Position numbers and translations under genes: made by a program. A model generated the notes under the pieces. The model worked only from the letters and a program-made list of their open reading frames with translations. It was not told where the DNA came from and made no database searches. This document shows, piece after piece, positions 36,440 through 44,607 of a stretch of 64,000 nucleotides of DNA. The stretch's first letter is position 1; each line of letters starts with the position of its first letter. This stretch comes from Turicibacter sp. TJ11 (GTDB taxonomy: Bacteria; Bacillota_I; Bacilli_A; MOL361; Turicibacteraceae), in NCBI RefSeq assembly GCF_021497505.1, contig NZ_CP069349.1:1243131-1307130 (forward strand). Direction: 5' to 3'.

Positions 36440-36448
36440 TTTCGACAA
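36440..36448 (-). promoter_or_regulatory. Spo0A box upstream of spoIIAA
   Basis: On the minus strand TTGTCGAAA contains the perfect core TGTCGAA. spoIIA is a known direct target of phosphorylated Spo0A in Bacillus. I could not place a convincing sigma-H -35 and -10 pair. Confidence 0.6.
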
Positions 36449-36520
36449 TTGTAGTGTTTTTATTTTTTAGCATTTCAAAAAATATAGCTTAAAATTATTA
36501 TGCTATTTGTCTTAAAAATA

Positions 36521-36562
36521 AAAAAAAAGAGGAAAATGCATAAAACTTGTTATGCATTTTCC
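36521..36562 (-). terminator. Terminator of dacF, overlapping its stop codon
   Basis: GGAAAATGCATAA (36531-36543) pairs with TTATGCATTTTCC (36550-36562), followed on the minus strand by nine T. One arm consists of the last dacF codons and the stop. Confidence 0.9.
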
Positions 36563-37719
36563 CCAAAAATCATTTGTGACACAATATAACCTAATAGGCC
36601 AATAAAACTATTTTTCTCAACAGATTCTTTAACTGTTAATGGGATTTCTCGATAGACTTCACCATTATAATAGTAAGTTAATGTCCCAATTTGATCCCCT
36701 GGTTGAATTGGTAATTTAATTTCTTTGTTTAATTTCACTTCATAATTTGACTCTTGTTCTTTATCAGTTTTCTTTTTTAGAACTGTAATCGGTTCAGCTG
36801 TTACAATATCAAATTGACGATTTTTAGCTAACATATTGTAGCCACTTGAGACAATTTTTTCACTCTCAAGTTTTGGAACAAGTTCATATTGTTCATATGC
36901 ATACTCGATTAAACGAGTTACTTCCTGATTACGAATATCTGATTTACTTCCGCCCATTACAACTGCTATGACACGCATATCATTACGATTAGCAGTTGCT
37001 GTTAAACAATAGCCAGCTTCTTGTGTAAATCCAGTTTTAAGTCCATCCACACCATCAACATACTTTAAAAGCTTATTGGTGTTAACTAACCAAAATGGTG
37101 ACTCCGTATCTTGACGAATATAGTCTTCGTAAAGTGAAGAAAACTCTGTGATTTCAGGATAGTCACTCAATAAGTGGCGGGCGATAATTGACATATCATA
37201 TGGTGTTGTTAAATGCCCTTCTGTTGTCAATCCTGTTGGATTTTTAAAAACAGTATTTTTCATCCCTAACTCTTGTGCTTTTTCATTCATCTTTTCAACA
37301 AAGGCTTCTTCACTACCTGCTACTCGTTCTGCTAACGCCGTTACTGAATCATTAGCTGAGGCAATTGCAATACTTTTAAATAAATCTCGTACTGTCATTT
37401 CTTCCCCTGGCTTTAAAAAGATTTGTGATCCACCATAACTCGCTGCATTCTCACTTACGCGAATCACTTCATCCCATTGCATTGATTCATTGTTAATCGC
37501 TTCAAGAATTAAATACATAGACATCATTTTAGTCATACTTGCTGGCGGTAATTGTTCATGAGGGTTTTTCTCATATAAGATTTCCCCTGTTTGTGCTTCG
37601 ATCAAAATAGCAGCTTTTCCATCCGTCACTAGTTCATCTGCTCGAGCGACAGTGACATGAATAAAACAACTGAAGATAAAGCATGTAACTAGACTCATTA
37701 ACATTTTTCTTGTTTTCAT
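36550..37719 (-). CDS. dacF: D-alanyl-D-alanine carboxypeptidase DacF
   Basis: A 389-residue penicillin-binding protein of the low-molecular-weight D,D-carboxypeptidase type. A signal peptide (cleavage probably after VARA, near 27) precedes S61-M-T-K64, S122-A-N124 and K229-T-G231. A beta-rich domain and a C-terminal amphipathic helix follow, as in DacA/DacF. Its place directly before spoIIAA is that of Bacillus dacF, which acts on cortex peptidoglycan from the forespore side. A sigma-F/G-like promoter is visible. The end of the gene doubles as part of the terminator stem. Confidence 0.93.
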   Translation of the reverse strand: MKTRKMLMSLVTCFIFSCFIHVTVARADELVTDGKAAILIEAQTGEILYEKNPHEQLPPASMTKMMSMYLILEAINNESMQWDEVIRVSENAASYGGSQIFLKPGEEMTVRDLFKSIAIASANDSVTALAERVAGSEEAFVEKMNEKAQELGMKNTVFKNPTGLTTEGHLTTPYDMSIIARHLLSDYPEITEFSSLYEDYIRQDTESPFWLVNTNKLLKYVDGVDGLKTGFTQEAGYCLTATANRNDMRVIAVVMGGSKSDIRNQEVTRLIEYAYEQYELVPKLESEKIVSSGYNMLAKNRQFDIVTAEPITVLKKKTDKEQESNYEVKLNKEIKLPIQPGDQIGTLTYYYNGEVYREIPLTVKESVEKNSFIGLLGYIVSQMIFGENA

Positions 37720-37756
37720 TTTTGCACCTCTTTTTCTACCTGCAGCGTTATTACAC

Positions 37757-37784
37757 TTGTATGAGAGGAATGATTAAAATATGC
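37757..37784 (-). promoter_or_regulatory. Possible sigma-F/G promoter of dacF with an adjoining palindrome
   Basis: On the minus strand GCATA (37784-37780), a 16-base spacer and CATACAA (37763-37757). The -35 lies inside the 13-base palindrome ATGCAC-x-GTGCAT at 37781-37793. The -10 departs from consensus by one base. Confidence 0.4.
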
Positions 37785-37906
37785 ACAGTGCATGAGACAT
37801 GAATTTATTTTTCTATCAACATTAACTAACACGTCTAAGCGTTTGGAAAGAAATAAGACAAACACTCACTCAATTTGCCTAATCCCGTTGAATAACAGAG
37901 TTAACT

Positions 37907-37941
37907 AAAAAAAGGAGTCGATATTCAGTCAACTCCTTTTT
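37907..37941 (-). terminator. Terminator of pdp
   Basis: AAAAGGAGT/ACTCCTTTT stem, with a T run on the minus strand. Confidence 0.8.
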
Positions 37942-37998
37942 AAATGAATAAAAACGTAAAGAAACACACCTATTTTGTCAAACTAAATTTATGTTAAG

Positions 37999-39300
37999 CT
38001 AGGCAATAATATCATAAATTAATGTAGGTGAGCAAACTGGAGATTCAGTCATCTCATAAGCTTGATGAATGTCAGCTATTACTTCTGTTGAGTCAGCCTG
38101 ATTAGTATGAATATAAGCTAACACATCACCCATATTAACGAATTCACCAACCTTTTTATTTAGGACAATGCCAACTCCCATATCAATCGTATCTTCTTTC
38201 GTCGCACGTCCTGCTCCTAATTTCATCGCAGCAATTCCGATTTTTAAAGCATCTATTTTTTCAACATATCCTGTTTGAGAGGCTATGACCGGTAAAACAG
38301 TTGAAGCAGACGGTAATAAATTAGGATCTTCAATTTGATTAATATCTCCACCTTGTGCAGCAACGAAGTCTTTAAATTTCTGTAATGCTTCTCCATTACG
38401 TAATTTTTCTTTCAGTTGCACATAGGCTTGCTCAGTATTAGCAGCTTTTTTAGCTAAAACAACCATATAACTTGCTAACTGTAATACAAGTTCTTCTAAA
38501 TCAGCAGGTCCTCTTCCATTTAATGTTTCAATCGCTTCTTTAACTTCTAATGCATTTCCAATCGCAAATCCTAATGGTTGATTCATATCCGTTAAGAAGG
38601 CAACCGTTTCACGACCTGCATCACGCCCGATTTCCACCATAGCTTTTGCTAATACTTTTGCATCATCTAATGTTTTCATAAATGCTCCGGCACCAAATTT
38701 AACATCTAAAACGATCCCGTCAGCACCAGCCGCAATTTTTTTACTCATAATGGATGAGGCAATCAGTGGAATTGATTCTACCGTTCCGGTTACATCTCGT
38801 AAAGCATATAAATACTTATCGGCTGGAGCTAAGTTCCCCGTTTGCCCAATAATCGATAATTTAATCTCGTTCACTTGCTTCACAAAATCTTGCATATCAA
38901 GTTCAATTTTCATTCCCGAAATAGACTCAAGTTTATCGAGTGTTCCTCCGGTATGGCCTAATCCACGACCACTCATTTTTGCCACAGGAACCCCCATTGA
39001 AGCGACTAAAGGACCTAAAATTAAAGATGTTTTATCACCAACACCACCTGTTGAATGCTTATCTACTTTAATTCCTTCAATCGCTGATAAATCAATAACA
39101 TCTCCGCTATTAACCATCGCTTGAGTCAATGCTAACTGTTCTGCTTTAGTCATTCCATTAAAAACAACTGCCATTAAAAAAGATGACATTTGATAATCTG
39201 GAATTTCTTTATTTGTATACCCCTTTATTATCCATTCAATTTCCGTAGTTGTTAATTCAATGTTATGTCTTTTCTTAGAAATCAAATCAGTCATTCTCAT
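37999..39300 (-). CDS. pdp: Pyrimidine-nucleoside phosphorylase
   Basis: A 433-residue enzyme that cleaves uridine and thymidine (and deoxyuridine) with phosphate. The ATG at 39300 follows AGGTGATAAC and matches the family start MRMxDLI. The signature [20 protein letters not shown] near residue 80 and [18 protein letters not shown] near 110 place it in the thymidine/pyrimidine phosphorylase family. In Bacillus, pdp and nucleoside genes also neighbour dacF. Its product deoxyribose-1-phosphate would feed DeoC through a phosphopentomutase not seen here. Confidence 0.96.
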   Translation of the reverse strand: MRMTDLISKKRHNIELTTTEIEWIIKGYTNKEIPDYQMSSFLMAVVFNGMTKAEQLALTQAMVNSGDVIDLSAIEGIKVDKHSTGGVGDKTSLILGPLVASMGVPVAKMSGRGLGHTGGTLDKLESISGMKIELDMQDFVKQVNEIKLSIIGQTGNLAPADKYLYALRDVTGTVESIPLIASSIMSKKIAAGADGIVLDVKFGAGAFMKTLDDAKVLAKAMVEIGRDAGRETVAFLTDMNQPLGFAIGNALEVKEAIETLNGRGPADLEELVLQLASYMVVLAKKAANTEQAYVQLKEKLRNGEALQKFKDFVAAQGGDINQIEDPNLLPSASTVLPVIASQTGYVEKIDALKIGIAAMKLGAGRATKEDTIDMGVGIVLNKKVGEFVNMGDVLAYIHTNQADSTEVIADIHQAYEMTESPVCSPTLIYDIIA

Positions 39301-39468
39301 TGTTATCACCTATTTCTTAACATAATAAAAGCCCTTTACATTATACCTTAAACTAATTCTGGTTGGAATTGGTTCTCTAAAATATCTATCAAAAAACATA
39401 ATTTATTGAATACTTAGCTTATCCCGTGGGAAAATATAAATATAACCCCGACAAAATGAGGTGAAAGT

Positions 39469-39753
39469 ATGTTTCGACAACATAAAATTTTATGCGAGAA
39501 TAAAGAAACAGTCATCTATCTCTTTTTATACGATCAACAAATCGATTTAGAAACGATGAAAAATATATTCTCTCAAATCGCTATCACGACGCTCGAATCA
39601 CGAATTATTAATTACTTCAATCAACACCATATTAAATGTCTAGGTAATCATGTACGAATTGTTTATCATGCAACAATTATCAAAGATTTCTTTATTAATC
39701 AGCATTATCAATCTAAATCACATGCAACAAATGTAGTGAGCCTTTATCGCTAA
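39469..39753 (+). CDS. 94-residue protein of unknown function
   Basis: A small plus-strand gene with GAGGTG six bases before the ATG and a terminator after the stop, so it is very likely real. The product has mixed charge, no signal peptide and no membrane segment. It begins MFRQHKILCENKETVIYLFL and contains several histidines in the second half (NQHHIKCLGNHVRIVYHATI). I do not recognise a family. It is the only plus-strand gene between 26 and 64 kb and stands alone between divergent and convergent neighbours. Confidence 0.75.
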   Translation: MFRQHKILCENKETVIYLFLYDQQIDLETMKNIFSQIAITTLESRIINYFNQHHIKCLGNHVRIVYHATIIKDFFINQHYQSKSHATNVVSLYR

Positions 39754-39771
39754 CTTAACATGTAATCTATC

Positions 39772-39801
39772 AGTGATAGTCTAATGATTATCACTTTTTA
39801 T
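39772..39801 (+). terminator. Terminator of the 94-residue protein gene
   Basis: AGTGATAGTC (39772-39781) pairs with GATTATCACT (39786-39795), with one G-U pair, and TTTTTATTTT follows. Confidence 0.75.
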
Positions 39802-39918
39802 TTTAAGTTATAGGATACGTAACGAAAAAATGACAGATTTTATAACTTATTTTTATATTTACGCAAAGTATTCATTACTTTATTAGATAAATACTTTCTG
39901 ACGTAGATATCTTTTCTT

Positions 39919-40143
39919 TCATAGCAAAATTGTTGTTAAGGTAGCTAAAACAATAATAATGATTAAATAAATAAGAGCTGCTCTTGCGAAATTACGCTGA
40001 TTAGGATTTATCTTTCGATTAAAACTAAAATAAACATAGGCAACTAAATTAATAACAGGGATCATTCCTAATAAAATAAGAAAAAGCCACTCTTCAATTT
40101 TAATGACAGGTTGTAGTTGCACCTTCTCTTGTTGAGGTTCCAT
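39919..40143 (-). CDS. Small membrane protein, unknown function
   Basis: A 74-residue protein starting at the ATG at 40143, which follows GGAGGAGG; longer in-frame starts lack a good site. It has two membrane segments (about 17-38 and 52-74) joined by a basic loop with FNRKINPNQRNFARAAL. No family is recognised with confidence. The gene is separate from plsC, which lies 121 bases upstream and ends in its own terminator. Confidence 0.7.
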   Translation of the reverse strand: MEPQQEKVQLQPVIKIEEWLFLILLGMIPVINLVAYVYFSFNRKINPNQRNFARAALIYLIIIIVLATLTTILL

Positions 40144-40226
40144 ACTTTTTATTGCCTCCTCCATTAACAGATATTTATATTTTTCCAAATAAACCAAATT
40201 TTATACAAACATATTATCTCTTATCA

Positions 40227-40263
40227 TAAAAAAGACTGTTTTGATTAACAAAACAGTCTTTTA
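40227..40263 (-). terminator. Terminator of folA-plsC
   Basis: AAAAAGACTGTTTTG pairs with CAAAACAGTCTTTT around ATTAA; T-rich on the minus strand. Confidence 0.88.
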
Positions 40264-40983
40264 TTATTTATTTATCGGAGATTTAATAATCTGTTCAACT
40301 TGCTCGCAAATTTCATTAGTTGATAATTGCTCATATGCTTCGTAAGGGATTGGATCATGAATTTCTAAATGAATAGTCGTACGACGAGGCCAACGTTTAG
40401 CTACTTCATAACTATTATAAATAGTAACAGGAATAATCTCAGCCTTAGCTTTTTGAGCTAGCTTAAAGCTTCCTGCTTTAAAGCTTCCCATCTCACCTTG
40501 AATTTTGCGTGTTCCCTCTGGGAAGATGACCATTAAATGTCCATCTTTTACGCTTTTTGCCGCTGCTGAGATCACTTTAACAGACTGTCTTACATCAGTA
40601 CGATCCATAAACTGACATTGAATTAAACGCATCGAATCACTTAATAAAAAGATATTATCTAGTTCTTTCTTAGCAATGTAACCGTGTGGCTTCTTAATCG
40701 CTTTTAACATGGCCACAATATCTAGATTACTTTGATGATTAGCATAAATGACTCCATGTTCAATCTCATCTAACTTTTCTAATCCCTTCGCATCCACTTT
40801 TACATTAAATAATAAAGGAATTGCCCACGAAACAAGCCAACTAATAAAATCAAAACGTTCTTTATTTGTATACTTTTCATCCTTCAGTTGTTGAACGCGT
40901 CCGTTAACGCACAGTACTAAAACAATTGATCCAATTAAAATGATTAATAGAATAGCTAATAGAATCCATAAAATATTTAACAC
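40264..40983 (-). CDS. plsC: 1-acyl-sn-glycerol-3-phosphate acyltransferase
   Basis: A 239-residue membrane-bound acyltransferase that makes phosphatidic acid. It has an N-terminal membrane helix (about 4-26), the catalytic HX4D motif H83-QSNL-D88, and the FPEGTRKIQG substrate motif. It starts with GTG after AAAGGATGAG and overlaps the end of folA by seven bases, so the two are translationally coupled. The reaction follows GpsA in phospholipid synthesis, though the genes are far apart. Confidence 0.92.
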   Translation of the reverse strand: MLNILWILLAILLIILIGSIVLVLCVNGRVQQLKDEKYTNKERFDFISWLVSWAIPLLFNVKVDAKGLEKLDEIEHGVIYANHQSNLDIVAMLKAIKKPHGYIAKKELDNIFLLSDSMRLIQCQFMDRTDVRQSVKVISAAAKSVKDGHLMVIFPEGTRKIQGEMGSFKAGSFKLAQKAKAEIIPVTIYNSYEVAKRWPRRTTIHLEIHDPIPYEAYEQLSTNEICEQVEQIIKSPINK

Positions 40984-41465
40984 TTTAACTCATCCTTTCT
41001 TTCATAGATAGCAAACTTTAACTCACCACTTAACTCTTCTTTTATACAAATCCATTGATTCCAATCAATCACTGGAAAATAAGTATCTCCTTTAAATACT
41101 TGATTAATATGTGTAATGTATAAACGATCCACATAAGGTAAGGTTTGTTCATAGACTGAACGCCCCCCAATGATAAATAACTCCCTGTCTTTTGGATACT
41201 GTTTGATAAATAGTTGCCAATTTTCTAAAACCGTAACTGATTCATAATCGTATGATTTTGTTTTTGTTAAAACGTAATGATGACGCTTAGGTAACGGTTG
41301 ATTTTTATAAGATAAAATGGATTCAAAAGTTTGTCTTCCCATTAAAAGATCATGTCCTAATGTCTTTTCTTTAAAATAAGCTAAATCCTCTGGATAATAC
41401 CATGGAAGTTGATTGTTTGAACCGATCAATTGATGAGAGTCGAATGCCACAATTAACGAAATCAT
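40977..41465 (-). CDS. folA: Dihydrofolate reductase
   Basis: A 162-residue NADPH-dependent enzyme that makes tetrahydrofolate. The catalytic acid is D27 in LPWYYPEDLAYFKE; other landmarks are GRQTFESI near residue 44 and the FIIGGRSVYEQTL segment near residue 96. GAGGAAAG precedes the ATG. No thyA is found next to it in this window; instead plsC follows with an overlap. Confidence 0.96.
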   Translation of the reverse strand: MISLIVAFDSHQLIGSNNQLPWYYPEDLAYFKEKTLGHDLLMGRQTFESILSYKNQPLPKRHHYVLTKTKSYDYESVTVLENWQLFIKQYPKDRELFIIGGRSVYEQTLPYVDRLYITHINQVFKGDTYFPVIDWNQWICIKEELSGELKFAIYERKDELKC

Positions 41466-41525
41466 CTTATCTTTCCTCTCTAGCCATTAAAATCGATAGT
41501 TATTTCTAAAAGTTATTTCTTAAAA

Positions 41526-42305
41526 TTATTTTTCAATCACGCCATAAAAGAAATGTCGCTTTTGATTTTGACGTTCAATTGTAAAGCCAAGCTCACTAAT
41601 AGAGTGATTTCCATAACTTGATTTTACAACGACACGCTGTTTAGCCACTCTTAGAGCTTCTGTGACATGCTCTTTTGTCATCATATCATATGAGACAACG
41701 GGTTTTATAACCTTAATCCCGTGAGAACTTTCAACAGATTGATTAAACATAAAATCAAAATAAACAACGTCAACAAAATGATCAGGGCACTGTTTTAAGT
41801 AGTCTAAATTATCGGTATGAACAATATTGATTTGATCAATCAGCGACTTCCACTCAGGTTTTTCATGAGTAGCATAATATTGTAATCCTTCACTGACTAG
41901 AACCGATAAAGGAAAACTTTTTTCAAGAGAAATTACCTTCCCCTTAGAAGCTGTCACATAGTTAGCTACTAGTGTATCAGATGCTAATCCTAACGTACAA
42001 TCTAAAAAGGTCATCCCTTCTTTCAATTGACAAGCCGTAACTAAACTATCCGATTGTCCACTCTTTATTTGTTTAATTCGATGCATTGCCATGTTAGGAT
42101 GAAAGAAAATTTCATCATGTCCTTTTTCATAATAACTCAGCCCACGTTGGTTATTCACAACAAAAATCTGTGCATCTTTATGTTCTAACATATACTTTAC
42201 TGTTTTTTTATTTCGAGCAATGTATGGAACGTTTAATGACTCAGAAAGTTTTTTTGCTTTTACAATCAGTTCTTCTGTTTCATCAAATGCTGTAGTAATA
42301 ATCAT
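41526..42305 (-). CDS. Class I SAM-dependent methyltransferase, RsmJ/YpiP-like
   Basis: A protein of about 259 residues; the second ATG of a tandem pair fits the GGTG site better. A Rossmann-type methyltransferase core is visible from about residue 85, with the SAM-binding motif FLDCTLGLASDTLV and an acidic LEKS motif after the next strand. The layout (a small N-terminal domain and then DCTxGLxxD) resembles RsmJ, the 16S rRNA guanine-N2 methyltransferase, and the Bacillus YpiP group. The substrate is therefore inferred. It lies 60 bases upstream of folA and may share its transcript. Confidence 0.78.
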   Translation of the reverse strand: MIITTAFDETEELIVKAKKLSESLNVPYIARNKKTVKYMLEHKDAQIFVVNNQRGLSYYEKGHDEIFFHPNMAMHRIKQIKSGQSDSLVTACQLKEGMTFLDCTLGLASDTLVANYVTASKGKVISLEKSFPLSVLVSEGLQYYATHEKPEWKSLIDQINIVHTDNLDYLKQCPDHFVDVVYFDFMFNQSVESSHGIKVIKPVVSYDMMTKEHVTEALRVAKQRVVVKSSYGNHSISELGFTIERQNQKRHFFYGVIEK

Positions 42306-42418
42306 CATGTCACCGCTTTTCGTTAATCTCTATCTTTCTATTTTGACAGATAATTGTTTCAAGTTCAAGACGTTTTAAAAACTTCTTTTCCTAACCTTAA
42401 AGACTAGTTTAAACTTAA

Positions 42419-42451
42419 AAAACCGCTACTTAAACTAAGATTAGCGGTTTA
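42419..42451 (-). terminator. Terminator of the ssb gene
   Basis: AAACCGCTA and TAGCGGTTT stem with a 12-base loop; T-rich on the minus strand. Confidence 0.7.
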
Positions 42452-42528
42452 ATAAATATACGAGAAATATCTAATTGAGGTTTAAAAATCTGATTCATGC
42501 TTCACATCTAATAAAAATACGTTTATTT

Positions 42529-42906
42529 TTATATAGCCAGTTCTTTAACTCTTTCAGTTTCTAACTGATCTTTTTGATCAGTTGTTTTTGTTTGAATAAA
42601 CGAGACCTTCTCAGCAACAACTTCAACGACACGAATTGATTTATGATTAGGAATTTCGTATGTTTTATGAACTAGACGGCCTTTAACACCGATAATAGCA
42701 CCTTTACCACAATACTCAACAACGTTTCGTGCAATTCCTTCCCAGAGGGTGATATTTATAAAATCCGTTTCGTACTCACCAGTTGCAGCATTTTTAAATG
42801 AGCGTGTGACTGCGAGTGTAATCGTTGATACTCTCTTTCCATCTTGTGTTTGTATTAACTCAGGTTGACGCACCACTCGACCAACTAAAACAACATTATT
42901 TAACAT
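42529..42906 (-). CDS. ssb: Single-stranded DNA-binding protein without acidic tip
   Basis: A 125-residue SSB. The ATG at 42906 follows AAAGGAGATG after eight bases and matches the family start MLNNVVLVGR. The OB fold covers residues 1-105 with VAVTRSFKN-like and FINITLWEGIARN segments. The usual long glycine/glutamine-rich tail and the acidic DDIPF-type tip, which recruits partner proteins, are missing; the chain ends in a short charged stretch (ERVKELAI). This resembles the short competence-type SsbB, so it may be a second SSB beside a main one encoded elsewhere. It is not in the rpsF-ssb-rpsR setting. Confidence 0.9.
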   Translation of the reverse strand: MLNNVVLVGRVVRQPELIQTQDGKRVSTITLAVTRSFKNAATGEYETDFINITLWEGIARNVVEYCGKGAIIGVKGRLVHKTYEIPNHKSIRVVEVVAEKVSFIQTKTTDQKDQLETERVKELAI

Positions 42907-43054
42907 TAAAATCATCTCCTTTAGAGTTTGTTTGTTCATATTCACTTATATATACGATCTGCCCTATCTATTTCCTTTTATCATTTATTTATTTTTTACT
43001 CCGAAAACGTGTTCATTCTGATTTTGAGTTTTGAACACAAAAAGGACACATAAC

Positions 43055-43063
43055 TTTGTCGAA
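43055..43063 (+). promoter_or_regulatory. Spo0A-box match at the candidate sRNA promoter
   Basis: TTTGTCGAA contains the perfect Spo0A core. It lies in the spacer just upstream of TGATATAAT (43067-43075), where binding would be expected to repress. Single 7-base cores are expected by chance a few times in this window, so the site is suggestive only. Confidence 0.35.
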
Positions 43064-43066
43064 TTT

Positions 43067-43075
43067 TGATATAAT
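43067..43075 (+). promoter_or_regulatory. Extended -10 promoter of the candidate sRNA
   Basis: TGATATAAT is a perfect extended -10. No strong -35 is seen 17 bases upstream. The predicted start is near 43082. Confidence 0.5.
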
Positions 43076-43081
43076 TTCATA

Positions 43082-43284
43082 TGTATTCATGAACACCCCC
43101 CCCGTTCATGCAATACATTCCTTTCATTATTGTTTTTCATTCCATTTTTAATTTTTTACATCCCCTCATCAAACAAACGTATTGGGTTATGAACTTAGCA
43201 AACTTTTTTCGCTAAGTACCAATGCAACCTTATACTATTCCCCTCTCGGAGAACTGATGCCCCCCATCGGTTCTCCTTTTTTTA
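43082..43284 (+). ncRNA. Candidate small RNA with C-only loops
   Basis: About 200 bases on the plus strand between an extended -10 promoter and a strong terminator, in a gap where both flanking genes are on the minus strand. Three hairpins are visible. The first has GTATT-ATGAAC pairing GTTCAT-AATAC with a loop of A and eight C (43095-43103). The second has ATTGG and ACTTAGC pairing GCTAAGT and CCAAT (43181-43223). The third is the terminator, with a loop of five C. Two linkers repeat TCCCCTC (43161-43167 and 43239-43245). Exposed C-runs can pair with G-rich ribosome binding sites, as in UCCC-type regulatory RNAs of Gram-positive bacteria. No frame with a ribosome binding site is present. Confidence 0.5.
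43248..43283 (+). terminator. Plus-strand terminator of the candidate sRNA
   Basis: GGAGAACTGATG (43248-43259) pairs with CATCGGTTCTCC (43265-43276), with one G-U pair and a loop of five C, followed by seven T. Confidence 0.85.
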
Positions 43285-43292
43285 TTTATCAT

Positions 43293-43319
43293 AAAAAGCT
43301 CCCCGATGGGGAGCTTTTT
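43293..43319 (-). terminator. Terminator of the M16 peptidase pair
   Basis: AAAAAGCTCCCC/GGGGAGCTTTTT around GAT; it overlaps the stop codon of the gene ending at 43318. Confidence 0.85.
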
Positions 43320-44607
43320 ATGCTTGTTTAGGTAATAATTTGAAGATACTCATATGATCATCAACAAAATAATTTTGAGCTAATTGATGTAAATCCTCAA
43401 TCGTTAATTCATCTAAAACATCTACAATTGAAAATAATTGAACACCATTAAAAGCATACTGGGTAAATTGATTAGCAATAAACTCAACTGAGTTTAAAGC
43501 GGATAAGAAACGACCTACCTTTTTATTTTTAATTCGATTAAACTCTGATTCATCAAATGTCATATTAGGGATAGATAATAATGTTTCTTTTAAACTAGCA
43601 GCTAGTTCATCTGGATAACGAGTGTCTCCACCGATAATTGAAAATCCAAATGATTGCTCACAGTTTGTTTCATATGAGAACGTATCGTTAATATATCCTT
43701 TATCTAACATTTCCTCATAGTATGCTGAAGAACTACCAAACATTAAATCAAAAATAATATCTAAGGCCACTTCTTTTTTCAAAAGATCTTTTCCCTCACC
43801 ATGATTAATGGCGTCCTTAACTCCAACAAATACTTTTGCTGTTCCTACTTCCATCTCTAATGTACTTTCTTTACGAACAACTTGCGGTAATTCTTTAGGA
43901 TATTGACGAGGAATCGTATCTTCTTTTTGATAATCTTTTTTTGATTGATTGTCACGAACTAAAGTCATCATTTCTTGTACATCAAAATCGCCAATTACAA
44001 ATAATAACATATTTGATGGATGATAGAAGGTATTATAGCATTCGTACAATAAGTCTGCCGTAATATCCTGAATGGATTCTACTGTTCCTGCAATATCTAT
44101 TTTTACTGGATGTTCTTTAAATAAATTTCCGATGATTTCATAATATGAACGAAAATCAGGATTGTCATCATACATCTTAATTTCTTGTGCGATGATTCCT
44201 TTTTCTTTCTCAACAGTTTGCTCCGTAAAATACGGTGATTGGACAAAGTCAATTAATGTCGTTAAATTTTCTTTTAACTCACTTGTACATGAGAATAAAT
44301 AACATGTTCTTGTAAATGACGTAAAAGCATTCGAAGAAGCACTGTGTGCTGAGAATGTTTCAAAGACATCATAGTCTTTCTTTTCAAATAGCTTGTGCTC
44401 TAAAAAGTGAGCAATTCCATCCGGAACACGTTTCATTTCACTTTGACCAATCGGCACGAATTGATTATCAATTGATCCATATTTTGTTGTGAACGTCGCA
44501 AATGATTTATTAAATCCTGCCTTAGGTAACATGTAAACCTCTAAACCATTTTCTAATTGTTCATAATATAGCTTTTCTTGTAATTGGGGAAATTCTTTAA
44601 ACTCCAT
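43318..44607 (-). CDS. M16 zinc peptidase, YmfH-like (active subunit)
   Basis: A 429-residue peptidase of the pitrilysin/insulinase family. The inverted zinc motif is H67-F-L-E70-H71, with a further glutamate near residue 142 in EKEKGIIAQEI. The C-terminal half is the non-catalytic fold of the family. Its ATG overlaps the stop of the upstream M16 gene (TAATG). The pairing of one gene with the zinc motif and one without matches Bacillus ymfF and ymfH. The cell substrate is not known; a role in peptide processing is possible. Confidence 0.88.
   Translation of the reverse strand: MEFKEFPQLQEKLYYEQLENGLEVYMLPKAGFNKSFATFTTKYGSIDNQFVPIGQSEMKRVPDGIAHFLEHKLFEKKDYDVFETFSAHSASSNAFTSFTRTCYLFSCTSELKENLTTLIDFVQSPYFTEQTVEKEKGIIAQEIKMYDDNPDFRSYYEIIGNLFKEHPVKIDIAGTVESIQDITADLLYECYNTFYHPSNMLLFVIGDFDVQEMMTLVRDNQSKKDYQKEDTIPRQYPKELPQVVRKESTLEMEVGTAKVFVGVKDAINHGEGKDLLKKEVALDIIFDLMFGSSSAYYEEMLDKGYINDTFSYETNCEQSFGFSIIGGDTRYPDELAASLKETLLSIPNMTFDESEFNRIKNKKVGRFLSALNSVEFIANQFTQYAFNGVQLFSIVDVLDELTIEDLHQLAQNYFVDDHMSIFKLLPKQA

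Noticed and set aside
43096-43103. The run of eight C as a possible sequencing artefact
   Set aside because: It lies in the loop of a well-formed hairpin and other C-runs recur in the same unit, so a real feature is more likely, though the exact run length may be off by one.
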